This document shows positions 1-6,435 of a stretch of DNA of 9,747 nt, piece after piece. A model generated the notes under the pieces. The model was not told where the DNA came from, ran no database searches, and saw nothing but the letters and a program-made list of their open reading frames with translations. A program made the position numbers and the translations under genes. Position 1 is the first letter of the stretch. Every line of letters begins with the position of its first letter. The DNA is from Candidatus Bathyarchaeota archaeon (lineage in GTDB: Archaea; Thermoproteota; Bathyarchaeia; 40CM-2-53-6; FEN-987): NCBI GenBank assembly GCA_023247835.1, contig JAHFFU010000024.1, positions 1-9,747 of the forward strand, written 5' to 3'.

Positions 1-405
1 TCCGCCGGGCGAAGATCCCCAGAACTTGAATGGTGCACCAATGAGATAGTTCAGGTAGATGCCGATTACGACGACGTATGATGGGACGAAGAAGAAAACG
101 TTGAGACCAAGGTTGAACCAAGTAAACCATTTTACGAAAGGATTGTTCTTAGAGATCTTTGCCCAAGTTTGCGGATAGGCCTTCCTGCTCCAAGAACCCC
201 AGCCAGCGTCAATTATGTAGATCGAGGTTGCGAGGACTAGTTCCCCGATGATGAAGACGATCCAGAAAAGCCCGCTTCCCCATTGGATCGACTGAAACGC
301 AACCAGTGTGAGAGTGCCAATACCGCCAACACCTGCGAAGAGTGCGCTCAGGAACCCGAATTTGCTCGCGAAAGTTTCACGATGAACTGGTGAAGAACTT
401 TTCAT
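1..405 (-). CDS. Membrane protein of unknown function, 3' part beyond the window
   Basis: An open frame from an ATG at 405 runs off the left edge without a stop, giving at least 135 residues. Three hydrophobic stretches can be seen, at about residues 17-38, 45-66 and 97-121. They are rich in Phe, Val, Ile and Trp, and a polar aromatic loop joins the last two (around residues 67-96, with several Trp and Lys). The N-terminus is short and polar (MKSSSPVHRE) with no signal peptide, so this looks like an integral membrane protein with more helices possibly off-window. The ATG is chosen because a TATA-like box lies about 30 bp upstream, which would give a nearly leaderless mRNA. I do not recognise the family. 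The gene to its right is on the same strand, but the box between them suggests separate transcription. Confidence 0.72.
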   Translation of the reverse strand, partial: MKSSSPVHRETFASKFGFLSALFAGVGGIGTLTLVAFQSIQWGSGLFWIVFIIGELVLATSIYIIDAGWGSWSRKAYPQTWAKISKNNPFVKWFTWFNLGLNVFFFVPSYVVVIGIYLNYLIGAPFKFWGSSPGG

Positions 406-430
406 GAACTTAGAATTGAGACTACGTACG

Positions 431-439
431 GTATTTAAA
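431..439 (-). promoter_or_regulatory. TATA-like box for the left-edge membrane protein
   Basis: On the minus strand this reads TTTAAATAC, a good archaeal TATA-box match. Its centre is about 30 bp upstream of the ATG at 405, so transcription should start at or within a few bases of the start codon (leaderless mRNA). It sits just past the stop codon of the preceding minus-strand gene. The assignment is by pattern and spacing only. Confidence 0.5.
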
Positions 440-440
440 A

Positions 441-980
441 CTATGGAGCAATCGATGGCCGCAGCATGTCAATTAGGTCGGCCTCTGAGCGCTTAACGGC
501 GTCAGCTAGCTCTGAAGGAGCTTTTTTCATCAGATCCCTGTACTTCGCAAGACTTCGGCGAAGGACCCCATCTTCGTCGAGTCTCATCTGCTTAGCAACT
601 ACTGTTGTCCTCAACTTTTCCCAAGAGGAAATGAACAGTGCTTTTGTGGGGAACCAGAGGTCTATGTCACATAGTTTAAGGTAGGTTTTGTCGCCGATCC
701 TTTCCGCCCCAAACTGGGTTGATTTCATCTTAGGTGGAGCGTCAACGTATTGTGCGCCTTTCAAGAACAACTTTAGCTCAGCCAGCTGCCCATCAAACTC
801 GTATTCTCGTTCCAGGCTTTCAGCATAGTAGGAGGTCGAGATTCCACGGCCAGAATCTTTGCTTGCTTTCCAGCCGCTTACTGGCTTAGCGCCCGCAATC
901 AACGCGAGGAAATTCGCACGCTCAGCGTTCTTCTCCGTTATGCCATTTGCATCGTTGACACTAAGCCTGATTCGGGTCAT
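441..980 (-). CDS. Hypothetical protein, 179 residues
   Basis: A complete ATG-to-stop frame encoding a soluble, charged protein with no signal peptide or membrane helix. The N-terminal third (residues about 1-60) is Ser/Ala/Lys-rich. The middle (about 60-120) alternates hydrophobic and charged residues and includes a compact aromatic stretch, CDIDLWFPTKALFISSW (residues 104-120). The last 50 residues (about 128-178) are strongly helical and charged, compatible with a helical hairpin or short coiled coil. I do not recognise a family or catalytic motif. It is divergent from the metallophosphoesterase gene across about 120 bp containing TATA-like boxes for both directions. The reading frame is credible because it is long, ends cleanly just before the next gene's promoter and has a plausible promoter; the function is unknown. 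Confidence 0.7.
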   Translation of the reverse strand: MTRIRLSVNDANGITEKNAERANFLALIAGAKPVSGWKASKDSGRGISTSYYAESLEREYEFDGQLAELKLFLKGAQYVDAPPKMKSTQFGAERIGDKTYLKLCDIDLWFPTKALFISSWEKLRTTVVAKQMRLDEDGVLRRSLAKYRDLMKKAPSELADAVKRSEADLIDMLRPSIAP

Positions 981-1025
981 AGAAGACCGAGGGAGTTTGG
1001 CCTCGAATACAGTATCGAAGGGTGG

Positions 1026-1047
1026 AATATTTATTGGTTCTTATGTA
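1026..1047. promoter_or_regulatory. Divergent promoter region with TATA-like boxes on both strands
   Basis: The intergenic space 981-1101 separates two divergent genes. On the minus strand AATAAATATT (1026-1035) is a TATA-like box that would place a start near 1003, about 23 bases before the ATG at 980. On the plus strand TTCTTATGTA (1038-1047) could serve the gene starting at 1102, with a leader of about 30 bases. No clear Shine-Dalgarno precedes either start. A second weak minus-strand AT-rich element near 1009 would make the 980 gene leaderless. Confidence 0.35.
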
Positions 1048-1101
1048 GCGGATTGGAAAACGTTATCTCGCGTTCGGGTCAATGCCTCACTGTGACTGTC
1101 A

Positions 1102-2121
1102 GTGGACCCTGCCCAGGCATACGCCTCGGTCCTAGAGAACTTGAAACTTGAGTTCATCTCCGGAGGAGACCTTCACGGCGAGGCGAGGAAGTTCAAGATG
1201 TACGCTCGAGACATCATGGCAGAACCGCGTTGCCACCTCGTAATAGCTTCAGGAGACTATTTGCCGCAACCTGAGTTCGATCGTAACAAAGCCGTGTCCG
1301 CGATTGAGCCGTTGATAGAGATCCTGCATGAAATTAGAAAGCCAATCCTCTTGCTGGGAGGAAACTACGATCCGTTTGGGGCTGCCACAGTGGTAGCTGA
1401 GCGGTTCGGGGAACCCTTCTTCCCTATCGGCGCCAAGCGAGCCGAACAAAATCCCCCTGGCAACACCAAGAATTATTTCGGATATGATTTTGTTGGGTGC
1501 GAGGGCACCAACCCAATCAACGGGCGCTTCCCTGGTGAACGCTCAGAGGAAGATTTACGGAATGCGTTCGATTCGGCGATGAAGGAACTCCGTCACTATG
1601 ACCCACATCGAACTGTGTTTGTCACCCATGCCCCACCGTTCGAATGCGGTGGAAGAGACGAGTTGGGGAAGTTTGGCCTACCCCAGCCATACTGGGGCAG
1701 GCACGTTGGTAGTACTGCGTTTCGCGATATCGTGTATGAGTATAAGCCGCTGCTCATGGTCTCAGGACACATACACGAAGGTGTTGGAGCCACAGTCTAC
1801 CAATGGAAGAACCACAAGGACCCGGTACTTGCTGACGTTCGAATGCATGACACGCCGAACAGAATACTGGTCGTCATGGACAAGAATAGTGAGACTAGAC
1901 AAACCGTTGTCGTGAATCATGGCACGTTAGAATATTGGCATTATTTTCGGTACAGGGTTGCTGAAAGAGGTGACGTGGTCCTTATGGAGGTCTGCAAACG
2001 GCGATTGGGAGGAAAAGATCCCTTAACCAAGCTCGTGGACAAGGTGTCTGGAAAAGGAACCAAGACCATTTACAACCAAATCTTCGACCCAGACAAAATA
2101 CTTCCTGAAATACTGCGATGA
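1102..2121 (+). CDS. Calcineurin-like metallophosphoesterase
   Basis: A 339-residue member of the calcineurin-like (MPE) superfamily, whose members hydrolyse phosphomono- or phosphodiesters with a two-metal centre. The metal-site motifs appear in order: GDLHG (residues 22-26), SGDY (50-53), GGNYD (86-90), THAPP (175-179) and SGHIHEG (221-227). Motif III carries Tyr where GNH(D/E) is commonest; other family members such as YfcE-type have Cys there, so activity is plausible. About 110 residues follow the last motif, with His/Tyr/Trp-rich strands around NHGTLEYWHYFRY and a basic segment with KRRLGGKD. The start is GTG at 1102: an in-frame stop lies at 1093-1095 and motif I is at residue 22, so little room remains. 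TTG at 1141 is an alternative. Substrate is unknown; the protein looks cytosolic, without signal peptide or membrane helix. Confidence 0.88.
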   Translation: MDPAQAYASVLENLKLEFISGGDLHGEARKFKMYARDIMAEPRCHLVIASGDYLPQPEFDRNKAVSAIEPLIEILHEIRKPILLLGGNYDPFGAATVVAERFGEPFFPIGAKRAEQNPPGNTKNYFGYDFVGCEGTNPINGRFPGERSEEDLRNAFDSAMKELRHYDPHRTVFVTHAPPFECGGRDELGKFGLPQPYWGRHVGSTAFRDIVYEYKPLLMVSGHIHEGVGATVYQWKNHKDPVLADVRMHDTPNRILVVMDKNSETRQTVVVNHGTLEYWHYFRYRVAERGDVVLMEVCKRRLGGKDPLTKLVDKVSGKGTKTIYNQIFDPDKILPEILR

Positions 2122-2170
2122 GTGATGCGAGAATGTATGCTCAGTAGCACAAATTTTCGCCCACACAAGA

Positions 2171-2197
2171 ATTGCAAATTGCACGTCTCTTCACGTG
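2171..2197 (+). promoter_or_regulatory. Candidate operator: two adjacent inverted repeats upstream of gcvPA
   Basis: TGCAA-A-TTGCA (2173-2183) is a perfect palindrome around one central base, embedded in a direct repeat of ATTGCA. It is followed by CACGT-n6-ACGTG (2182-2186 and 2193-2197). Both lie about 25-50 bp upstream of the TATA-like box of the gcvPA-gcvPB operon, where archaeal regulators such as Lrp-type proteins often bind. No specific regulator can be named from the sequence. Confidence 0.3.
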
Positions 2198-2220
2198 GAA
2201 GGACTTTCGCGTTCATTCTC

Positions 2221-2228
2221 TTATATCA
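2221..2228 (+). promoter_or_regulatory. TATA-like box of the gcvPA-gcvPB operon
   Basis: TTATATCA lies with its centre 27-28 bp upstream of the gcvPA ATG at 2252. This is the normal archaeal spacing from TATA box to transcription start, so the operon mRNA would begin at or next to the start codon. Consistent with a leaderless message, there is no Shine-Dalgarno before this ATG. Confidence 0.55.
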
Positions 2229-2251
2229 AGTCAATGAGAAATGTATGAACT

Positions 2252-3625
2252 ATGACTTCCCACCCCTACATACCCAATAGCGACCCCGAAATCAAGAAAC
2301 AGATGCTCGATTACATAGGCGTCAAAGATGTTGATGAGCTCTTCGCAGAAATTCCGGAAAACGTCCGATACAAGAAAAGACTAGACCTGCCCAAACCAAC
2401 TCCCGAATATGAGATGCGGCGATGGATTAAGGAGATTCTGTCCAAGAACAAATCAGATGAAATGCTTTGTTTCCTGGGAGCCGGTTGCTGGCCGCATTAC
2501 GTGCCCGCAATATGTGATGAAATCAACTCAAGGTCTGAATTTCTCACGGCATATACGGGCGATGTCTACTCAGACCTTGGGAGGTATCAAGCATTATTCG
2601 AGTATCAGAGCATGCTTGGGGAACTTGTTGCAATGGATGCTGTTACCTTTCCGACTTATGATTGGCCGACTGCTTGTGGCGATTCCGCTCGAATGGCAGC
2701 GATAATAACGAGCAAGAGCGAGATTCTGGTTCCCAAAACAATTTCCCCCGACAGATTGTCAGTAATGAAAGCATATTGTCAGTCAGTCGCCGGAGTCAAG
2801 CACGTCGAATACGATTCGGCGACTGGGCAACTCGACTTAGAAGATCTAAAGAAAAAATTGTCCTCAGATACTGCAGCAGTTTACATCGAGAACCCAAGTT
2901 ACCTTGGCTTCATTGAAACACAATGCGATGAGATCGCAAAAATGGCTCACGATAAAGGCGCTTTATTCGTGGTAGGAGTAGAACCCCTTTCATTGGGAAT
3001 TCTGACTCCACCGGGTGAATACGGTGCGGACATAGTTTGCGGCGAGGGACAGCCATTAGGCTTGCACATGAGCTATGGGGGGATATCGCTAGGGTTCATT
3101 GCATGCCGCGATGAGGAAAGATTCCTTACAGCAACTGGCCACCGGCTATTATCGATTACAACAACCTCACGAAAGGAATGGGGCTTTACGTACGTTCTAC
3201 CCGAAAGGTCCATGCTGGCCGCACGAGAAAAGTCAGCATCTATCACTGGAACAGCCACCGTTCTGTGGGCGATCACAGCTGCAGTCTACTTGTCCCTTCT
3301 TGGACCGAGTGGCATTCGGGAACTCGCGGAAATCATCATAAAGCGATCGCATTACGCAATGAAACGCATCGGGGAAGTAACTGGCTTAAGCGTTCCCATC
3401 TTCGAGGCACCGCACTTCGAAGAGTTCACCCTCAACTTTGGCGATTCTGGCAAATCGGTTCAGAAGATTAACAGTGATCTCAGGGGACATGGAATCCAAG
3501 GCGGCAAAGACGTTTCAAAGGAATTTCCTGAACTAGGAAATGCGGCATTGTATTGCGTTACAGAGATTCACAGGAAAAGCGACATTGACAGACTTGCATC
3601 TGCGTTGGAGGAGGTGCTGCGGTGA
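2252..3625 (+). CDS. gcvPA: Glycine dehydrogenase (P-protein) subunit 1-like, divergent
   Basis: A 457-residue protein of usual length for the N-terminal P-protein subunit. That subunit pairs with GcvPB to decarboxylate glycine with PLP and pass the aminomethyl group to GcvH lipoate. Family landmarks are FLGAGCWPHYVPA (residues 74-86), ALFEYQSMLGEL (114-125), the PGEYGADI and GEGQPLGL region (254-271), SYGGISLGFIA (274-284) and AAVYLSLLGPSGIREL (343-358). Several near-invariant motifs differ. The canonical YQPE-SQGTLQA stretch is YTGDVYSDLGRYQA (101-114), NASMYDGATA is FPTYDWPTA (133-141), and [20 protein letters not shown] is PERSMLAAREKSASITGTAT (317-336). It is therefore probably a paralogue whose substrate may not be glycine. 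The ATG at 2252 is the only nearby start (TGA in frame at 2246) and has a well-placed TATA box. It overlaps gcvPB by 4 bp. No gcvT or gcvH lies in the window. Confidence 0.85.
   Translation: MTSHPYIPNSDPEIKKQMLDYIGVKDVDELFAEIPENVRYKKRLDLPKPTPEYEMRRWIKEILSKNKSDEMLCFLGAGCWPHYVPAICDEINSRSEFLTAYTGDVYSDLGRYQALFEYQSMLGELVAMDAVTFPTYDWPTACGDSARMAAIITSKSEILVPKTISPDRLSVMKAYCQSVAGVKHVEYDSATGQLDLEDLKKKLSSDTAAVYIENPSYLGFIETQCDEIAKMAHDKGALFVVGVEPLSLGILTPPGEYGADIVCGEGQPLGLHMSYGGISLGFIACRDEERFLTATGHRLLSITTTSRKEWGFTYVLPERSMLAAREKSASITGTATVLWAITAAVYLSLLGPSGIRELAEIIIKRSHYAMKRIGEVTGLSVPIFEAPHFEEFTLNFGDSGKSVQKINSDLRGHGIQGGKDVSKEFPELGNAALYCVTEIHRKSDIDRLASALEEVLR
3607..3616 (+). promoter_or_regulatory. Strong Shine-Dalgarno for gcvPB inside the end of gcvPA
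   Basis: GGAGGAGGTG matches the anti-Shine-Dalgarno end of archaeal 16S rRNA and ends five bases before the GTG start at 3622. It lies within the last codons of gcvPA and fixes the gcvPB start. With the 4-bp overlap (GTGA) it indicates translational coupling and an equimolar heteromeric product. Confidence 0.8.
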
Positions 3626-5190
3626 CGTACGAGACAGGATATCACGCCGCATCGTGGAATGAACCTATCATCTACCAACTCAGCAGAAGCGGAAGAAGAG
3701 GATTCCTGCTTCCGACAGTTGAACAGGAGATCGAAGAGCAAGTTGGAAACATCTTGTCAAAGATTCCAAGGAAAATGCGAAGAGGGAACCCCCCTGAGCT
3801 GCCAGAATTATCCGAACCCGAAATCATGAGACACTTCCTCCGCCTATCTCAGCAAAACTTTGGAGTCGACTCAGGAATCAATGTCGGAGTCGGAACATGC
3901 ACGATGAAGTATAGTCCGAAGGTGAATGAGACTCTCGTCAGATCCTCCAAGCTGACCGAACTTCATCCTTTACAGGACGATTCTACAGTTCAAGGAATCC
4001 TTGAGGTCATGTATAGACTCGGACGGTGGCTCTGCGAGATTTCGGGAATGGACGGCTGCTCATTGCAACCTCGAGGCGGGGCTCACGCAGTCTTTACGAA
4101 TGCTCTCATAATGCGGAAATACCACGAGATGAACGGCGAGCTCGATAAACGAAACGAGATTATTACCACGGTCCTGTCACATCCGTGCAACGGCGGCGCT
4201 TCATCAGTTGCCGGATTCAAAGTCGTAACGCTGTATCCCAACAATGAAACAGGAACTCCTGACCTCGAATTGCTAAGAGCAGTTGTATCAAAGAAGACCG
4301 CGGGACTAATGATTACGGATCCATATGATACCGGAGTGTTCGATCGCAATATAGTGGAATACGTCAAAGTCATTCACGAGGTCGGTGGCCTTGTGGCGAT
4401 TGATCAAGCAAACGCCAATGGGATTTTGGGTAAACTGAGAATAGGAGACGCGGGGGCCGACCTTTGCCATTTCAACTTGCATAAGTCATTTTCAACCCCC
4501 CACGCATCTTCAGGGCCAGGCAGTGCGCCAATATGCGTAAGAAAAGAGCTTAGTAAGTTTCTGCCTGTTCCGAAAATAGAATTCGACAGGTCGAGGTACT
4601 ATCTGAATTATGATGTTCCACACAGCGTTGGAAAGATGGGCGGGTTCTATGGTGTGGTACCCAATCTCGTAAGAGCGTTCGCGTGGATAATGAGCATGGG
4701 AGCTGAAGGCCTCTGCGAAACGTCAGAAGTGGCGGTCATTAACAACAACTACCTTATCAAACGCCTCGCTGCGATCCGCGGAATTTCCTTGCCATGGGCA
4801 AAGGCACACCCGAGAAGACTGCATGAGACCAGGTTCAGCCTTGAGCAAATGAAAAAGGAAACAGGGATAGGTATCGAAGAGGCCAACCGTCGAATAGTAG
4901 ACTTCGGTGTTCAGCGTTGCTTCACAGGACACGAACCCTGGATAGTCCCTGAGCCTTTCACAATTGAACCTACAGAGTCAAATCCCATAGAGGACCTTGA
5001 CAGATTCGCAAGTATCTTTCAGCACATCTCAAACGAGGCATACACAAATCCCGAAACGATCAGGCAAGCGCCACATAACTGCTCGATCGCGAAAATCGAC
5101 GCGTCTCCTTCAACTGACCCAACGAAGTGGGCGTTAACATGGAGAGCATATCTCAAGAAACACAGTTTGAAAATTGACCAAACATCCTGA
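3622..5190 (+). CDS. gcvPB: Glycine dehydrogenase (P-protein) subunit 2-like, divergent
   Basis: A 522-residue PLP-dependent subunit, slightly longer than typical GcvPB. The family pattern is clear: GRRGFLLP (residues 24-31), SEPEIMRHFLRLSQQNFGVDSG (64-85), TCTMKYSPKVNE (92-103), LHPLQDDSTVQG (115-126 or so), the PLP ring-contact Asp in AIDQANANGILG (D261), and the Schiff-base Lys in FNLHKSFSTPH (K288). It departs from the family at sites that are normally near-invariant. SAHGTNPASAAMAGF is LSHPCNGGASSVAGF (185-199, H187 kept), the Gly-rich loop HGGGGPG after the Lys is HASSGPG (294-300), GAHGEFTG is GAHAVFTN, and HPPTVYFPLIVPE is QRCFTGHEPWIVPE. PLP chemistry is probably kept, but the substrate or acceptor may differ. 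The GTG start is set by the preceding Shine-Dalgarno. The gene ends 46 bp from the convergent ureohydrolase. Confidence 0.87.
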   Translation: MTYETGYHAASWNEPIIYQLSRSGRRGFLLPTVEQEIEEQVGNILSKIPRKMRRGNPPELPELSEPEIMRHFLRLSQQNFGVDSGINVGVGTCTMKYSPKVNETLVRSSKLTELHPLQDDSTVQGILEVMYRLGRWLCEISGMDGCSLQPRGGAHAVFTNALIMRKYHEMNGELDKRNEIITTVLSHPCNGGASSVAGFKVVTLYPNNETGTPDLELLRAVVSKKTAGLMITDPYDTGVFDRNIVEYVKVIHEVGGLVAIDQANANGILGKLRIGDAGADLCHFNLHKSFSTPHASSGPGSAPICVRKELSKFLPVPKIEFDRSRYYLNYDVPHSVGKMGGFYGVVPNLVRAFAWIMSMGAEGLCETSEVAVINNNYLIKRLAAIRGISLPWAKAHPRRLHETRFSLEQMKKETGIGIEEANRRIVDFGVQRCFTGHEPWIVPEPFTIEPTESNPIEDLDRFASIFQHISNEAYTNPETIRQAPHNCSIAKIDASPSTDPTKWALTWRAYLKKHSLKIDQTS

Positions 5191-5236
5191 TCTGACAAGA
5201 AGCGGAGGCTCAATTTGGAGGCAGAGGGCCACCACA

Positions 5237-6172
5237 CTAGCTCTTCTTTGCCACTACGCTACAGAATTCGTAAATCAGATTGCTCGCCAAAAGTGCGGTT
5301 ATTTCTGAAACGTCATATGGCGGTGAAACCTCTACCAAGTCAAAACCAATGACATTGAGCCCATGCAATCCGCGAACGAGCTCCATTATCTCCCTGCTTG
5401 TGAAACCGCCGACTTCAGGTGTTCCAGTTCCCGGTGCATAAGCAGGATCGACACCATCGATATCTAGTGACACATAAACAGCCCCTACAGCTACTTTCTT
5501 GGTTCGGTTTGATACTTCGTCGATTCCTATTCGTCCAAATTCCTCCATCGTGACCACAGAGAAACCAACATCGTTGAGGACACTCAGGTCTGTGCTGTCG
5601 TAAACAGAGCCTCTCAATCCTATGTGTATCGATCTTGATGGATCAATTAATTTTTCTTCGAGTGCGCGTTTGAAGGTGGTCCCGTGCGTGAATTTCTTCC
5701 CGAAGTATTGGTCCCAAAAATCCGAATGGGCGTCGTAATGCACCAAGCCCATTTTTCCATACTTCTTCGAGGCGGCTCGAAGAATGGGTAAGGTTACTGA
5801 GTGGTCCCCCCCGCAAACGATAGGGAAAACGTTGTTTGACAACAATGAGGTTATTGATGATTCTATCTTGCTGAAAGTGTCTTCAATGTAGCCGGGGACG
5901 ACGTTGACGTCACCGTAGTCAATCATTCCTAATGTTTCGAAAGGAGTAACATCAAGAACGGGGTTGTAACGACGCAGCAGACGGGAGGCCTCACGAACAG
6001 CACGAGGGCCAAAGCGAGGCCCCGGTCTGAATGTTGTGCCATCATCAAATGGAATTCCAAGAAAGACCGCCCTCACCCCTTTTAGCTCCTGAATGTTTGG
6101 TAGCCTAGCGAAAGTCGTGATTTGCGAAAACCTTGGAGAAGTTAGCGAATCTATTTGTTGACCGGGTCGCAA
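5237..6172 (-). CDS. speB: Agmatinase/ureohydrolase-family protein
   Basis: A 311-residue ureohydrolase. These enzymes use a binuclear Mn2+ site to hydrolyse a guanidino group to urea plus an amine (agmatine to putrescine in agmatinase). All metal ligands are present: H124 in CGGDHSV, D147/H149/D151 in YDAHSD, and D237/D239 in SLDIDGVDPAYAPGTGTPEVGG. The GTGTPEVGG ending of that motif is typical of agmatinase-like rather than arginase sequences. FRPGPRFGPRAVREAS (48-63) and FDLVEVSPPYD (277-287) also match. H163 in THGTT corresponds to the conserved substrate-site His. Start: TTG at 6172, since upstream codons in frame offer no ATG or GTG and the first internal Met (residue 83) is within the fold. 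Other guanidino substrates (guanidinobutyrate, guanidinoacetate) cannot be excluded. It converges with the gcvPA-gcvPB operon. Confidence 0.9.
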   Translation of the reverse strand: MRPGQQIDSLTSPRFSQITTFARLPNIQELKGVRAVFLGIPFDDGTTFRPGPRFGPRAVREASRLLRRYNPVLDVTPFETLGMIDYGDVNVVPGYIEDTFSKIESSITSLLSNNVFPIVCGGDHSVTLPILRAASKKYGKMGLVHYDAHSDFWDQYFGKKFTHGTTFKRALEEKLIDPSRSIHIGLRGSVYDSTDLSVLNDVGFSVVTMEEFGRIGIDEVSNRTKKVAVGAVYVSLDIDGVDPAYAPGTGTPEVGGFTSREIMELVRGLHGLNVIGFDLVEVSPPYDVSEITALLASNLIYEFCSVVAKKS

Positions 6173-6204
6173 CGCGACTTCCCCTTCAACAATCTTACTT
6201 TCTG

Positions 6205-6214
6205 GGTTAATATG
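6205..6214 (-). promoter_or_regulatory. TATA-like box for the ureohydrolase gene
   Basis: On the minus strand this reads CATATTAACC, about 38 bp upstream of the TTG start at 6172. Transcription would start near 6184, leaving a leader of roughly 12 bases with a purine-rich GAAGGGGAAG. Assigned by pattern and spacing only. Confidence 0.4.
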
Positions 6215-6435
6215 CCGTTTCAGTGGGTGCTAACCACTTCTTCAACCCTGATACAATTCCCATAGCGCCACTGCTGAATGAACCACTCGAAGTGCCGCCG
6301 TGCTGGATCTGCATCCTTCAAACGCTACTCTCTTGGTACGGAAGCACAGTAACCGGATACTGCTCTTACTTGGGCGCTGAACCCAGTTACCATGTCCGCC
6401 GGGTCGTGAGTCTGGGACATTAGCGACGTCCTTTC
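6215..6435. other. Intergenic stretch without a convincing gene
   Basis: Between the ureohydrolase and the nitroreductase I see no supported gene. Short frames occur on both strands (a 66-codon GTG-initiated frame at 6223-6423 on plus and a similar one on minus overlapping the end of the nitroreductase), but neither has a matching promoter, Shine-Dalgarno or recognisable motif. A small 4-bp stem with a 7-base loop (6371-6385) superficially resembles a tRNA T-arm but lacks the conserved bases. The stretch could be a decayed gene or an uncharacterised RNA. Confidence 0.4.

Noticed and set aside
859..1095. A 78-codon plus-strand frame at the divergent promoter
   Set aside because: It overlaps the 179-residue minus-strand gene and the promoter region, and has no recognisable features.
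2122..2251. A possible glycine riboswitch upstream of gcvPA
   Set aside because: The TATA box sits about 28 bp before the start codon, leaving no leader RNA, and no riboswitch core is visible.
5191..5236. A bidirectional terminator between gcvPB and the ureohydrolase
   Set aside because: No clear stem or T-run is present in the 46 bases between the convergent genes.
6371..6385. A T-arm-like stem with a 7-base loop suggesting a tRNA
   Set aside because: The loop lacks the conserved bases of a TTC-R-A loop, and no acceptor stem, D-arm or anticodon arm can be built around it.
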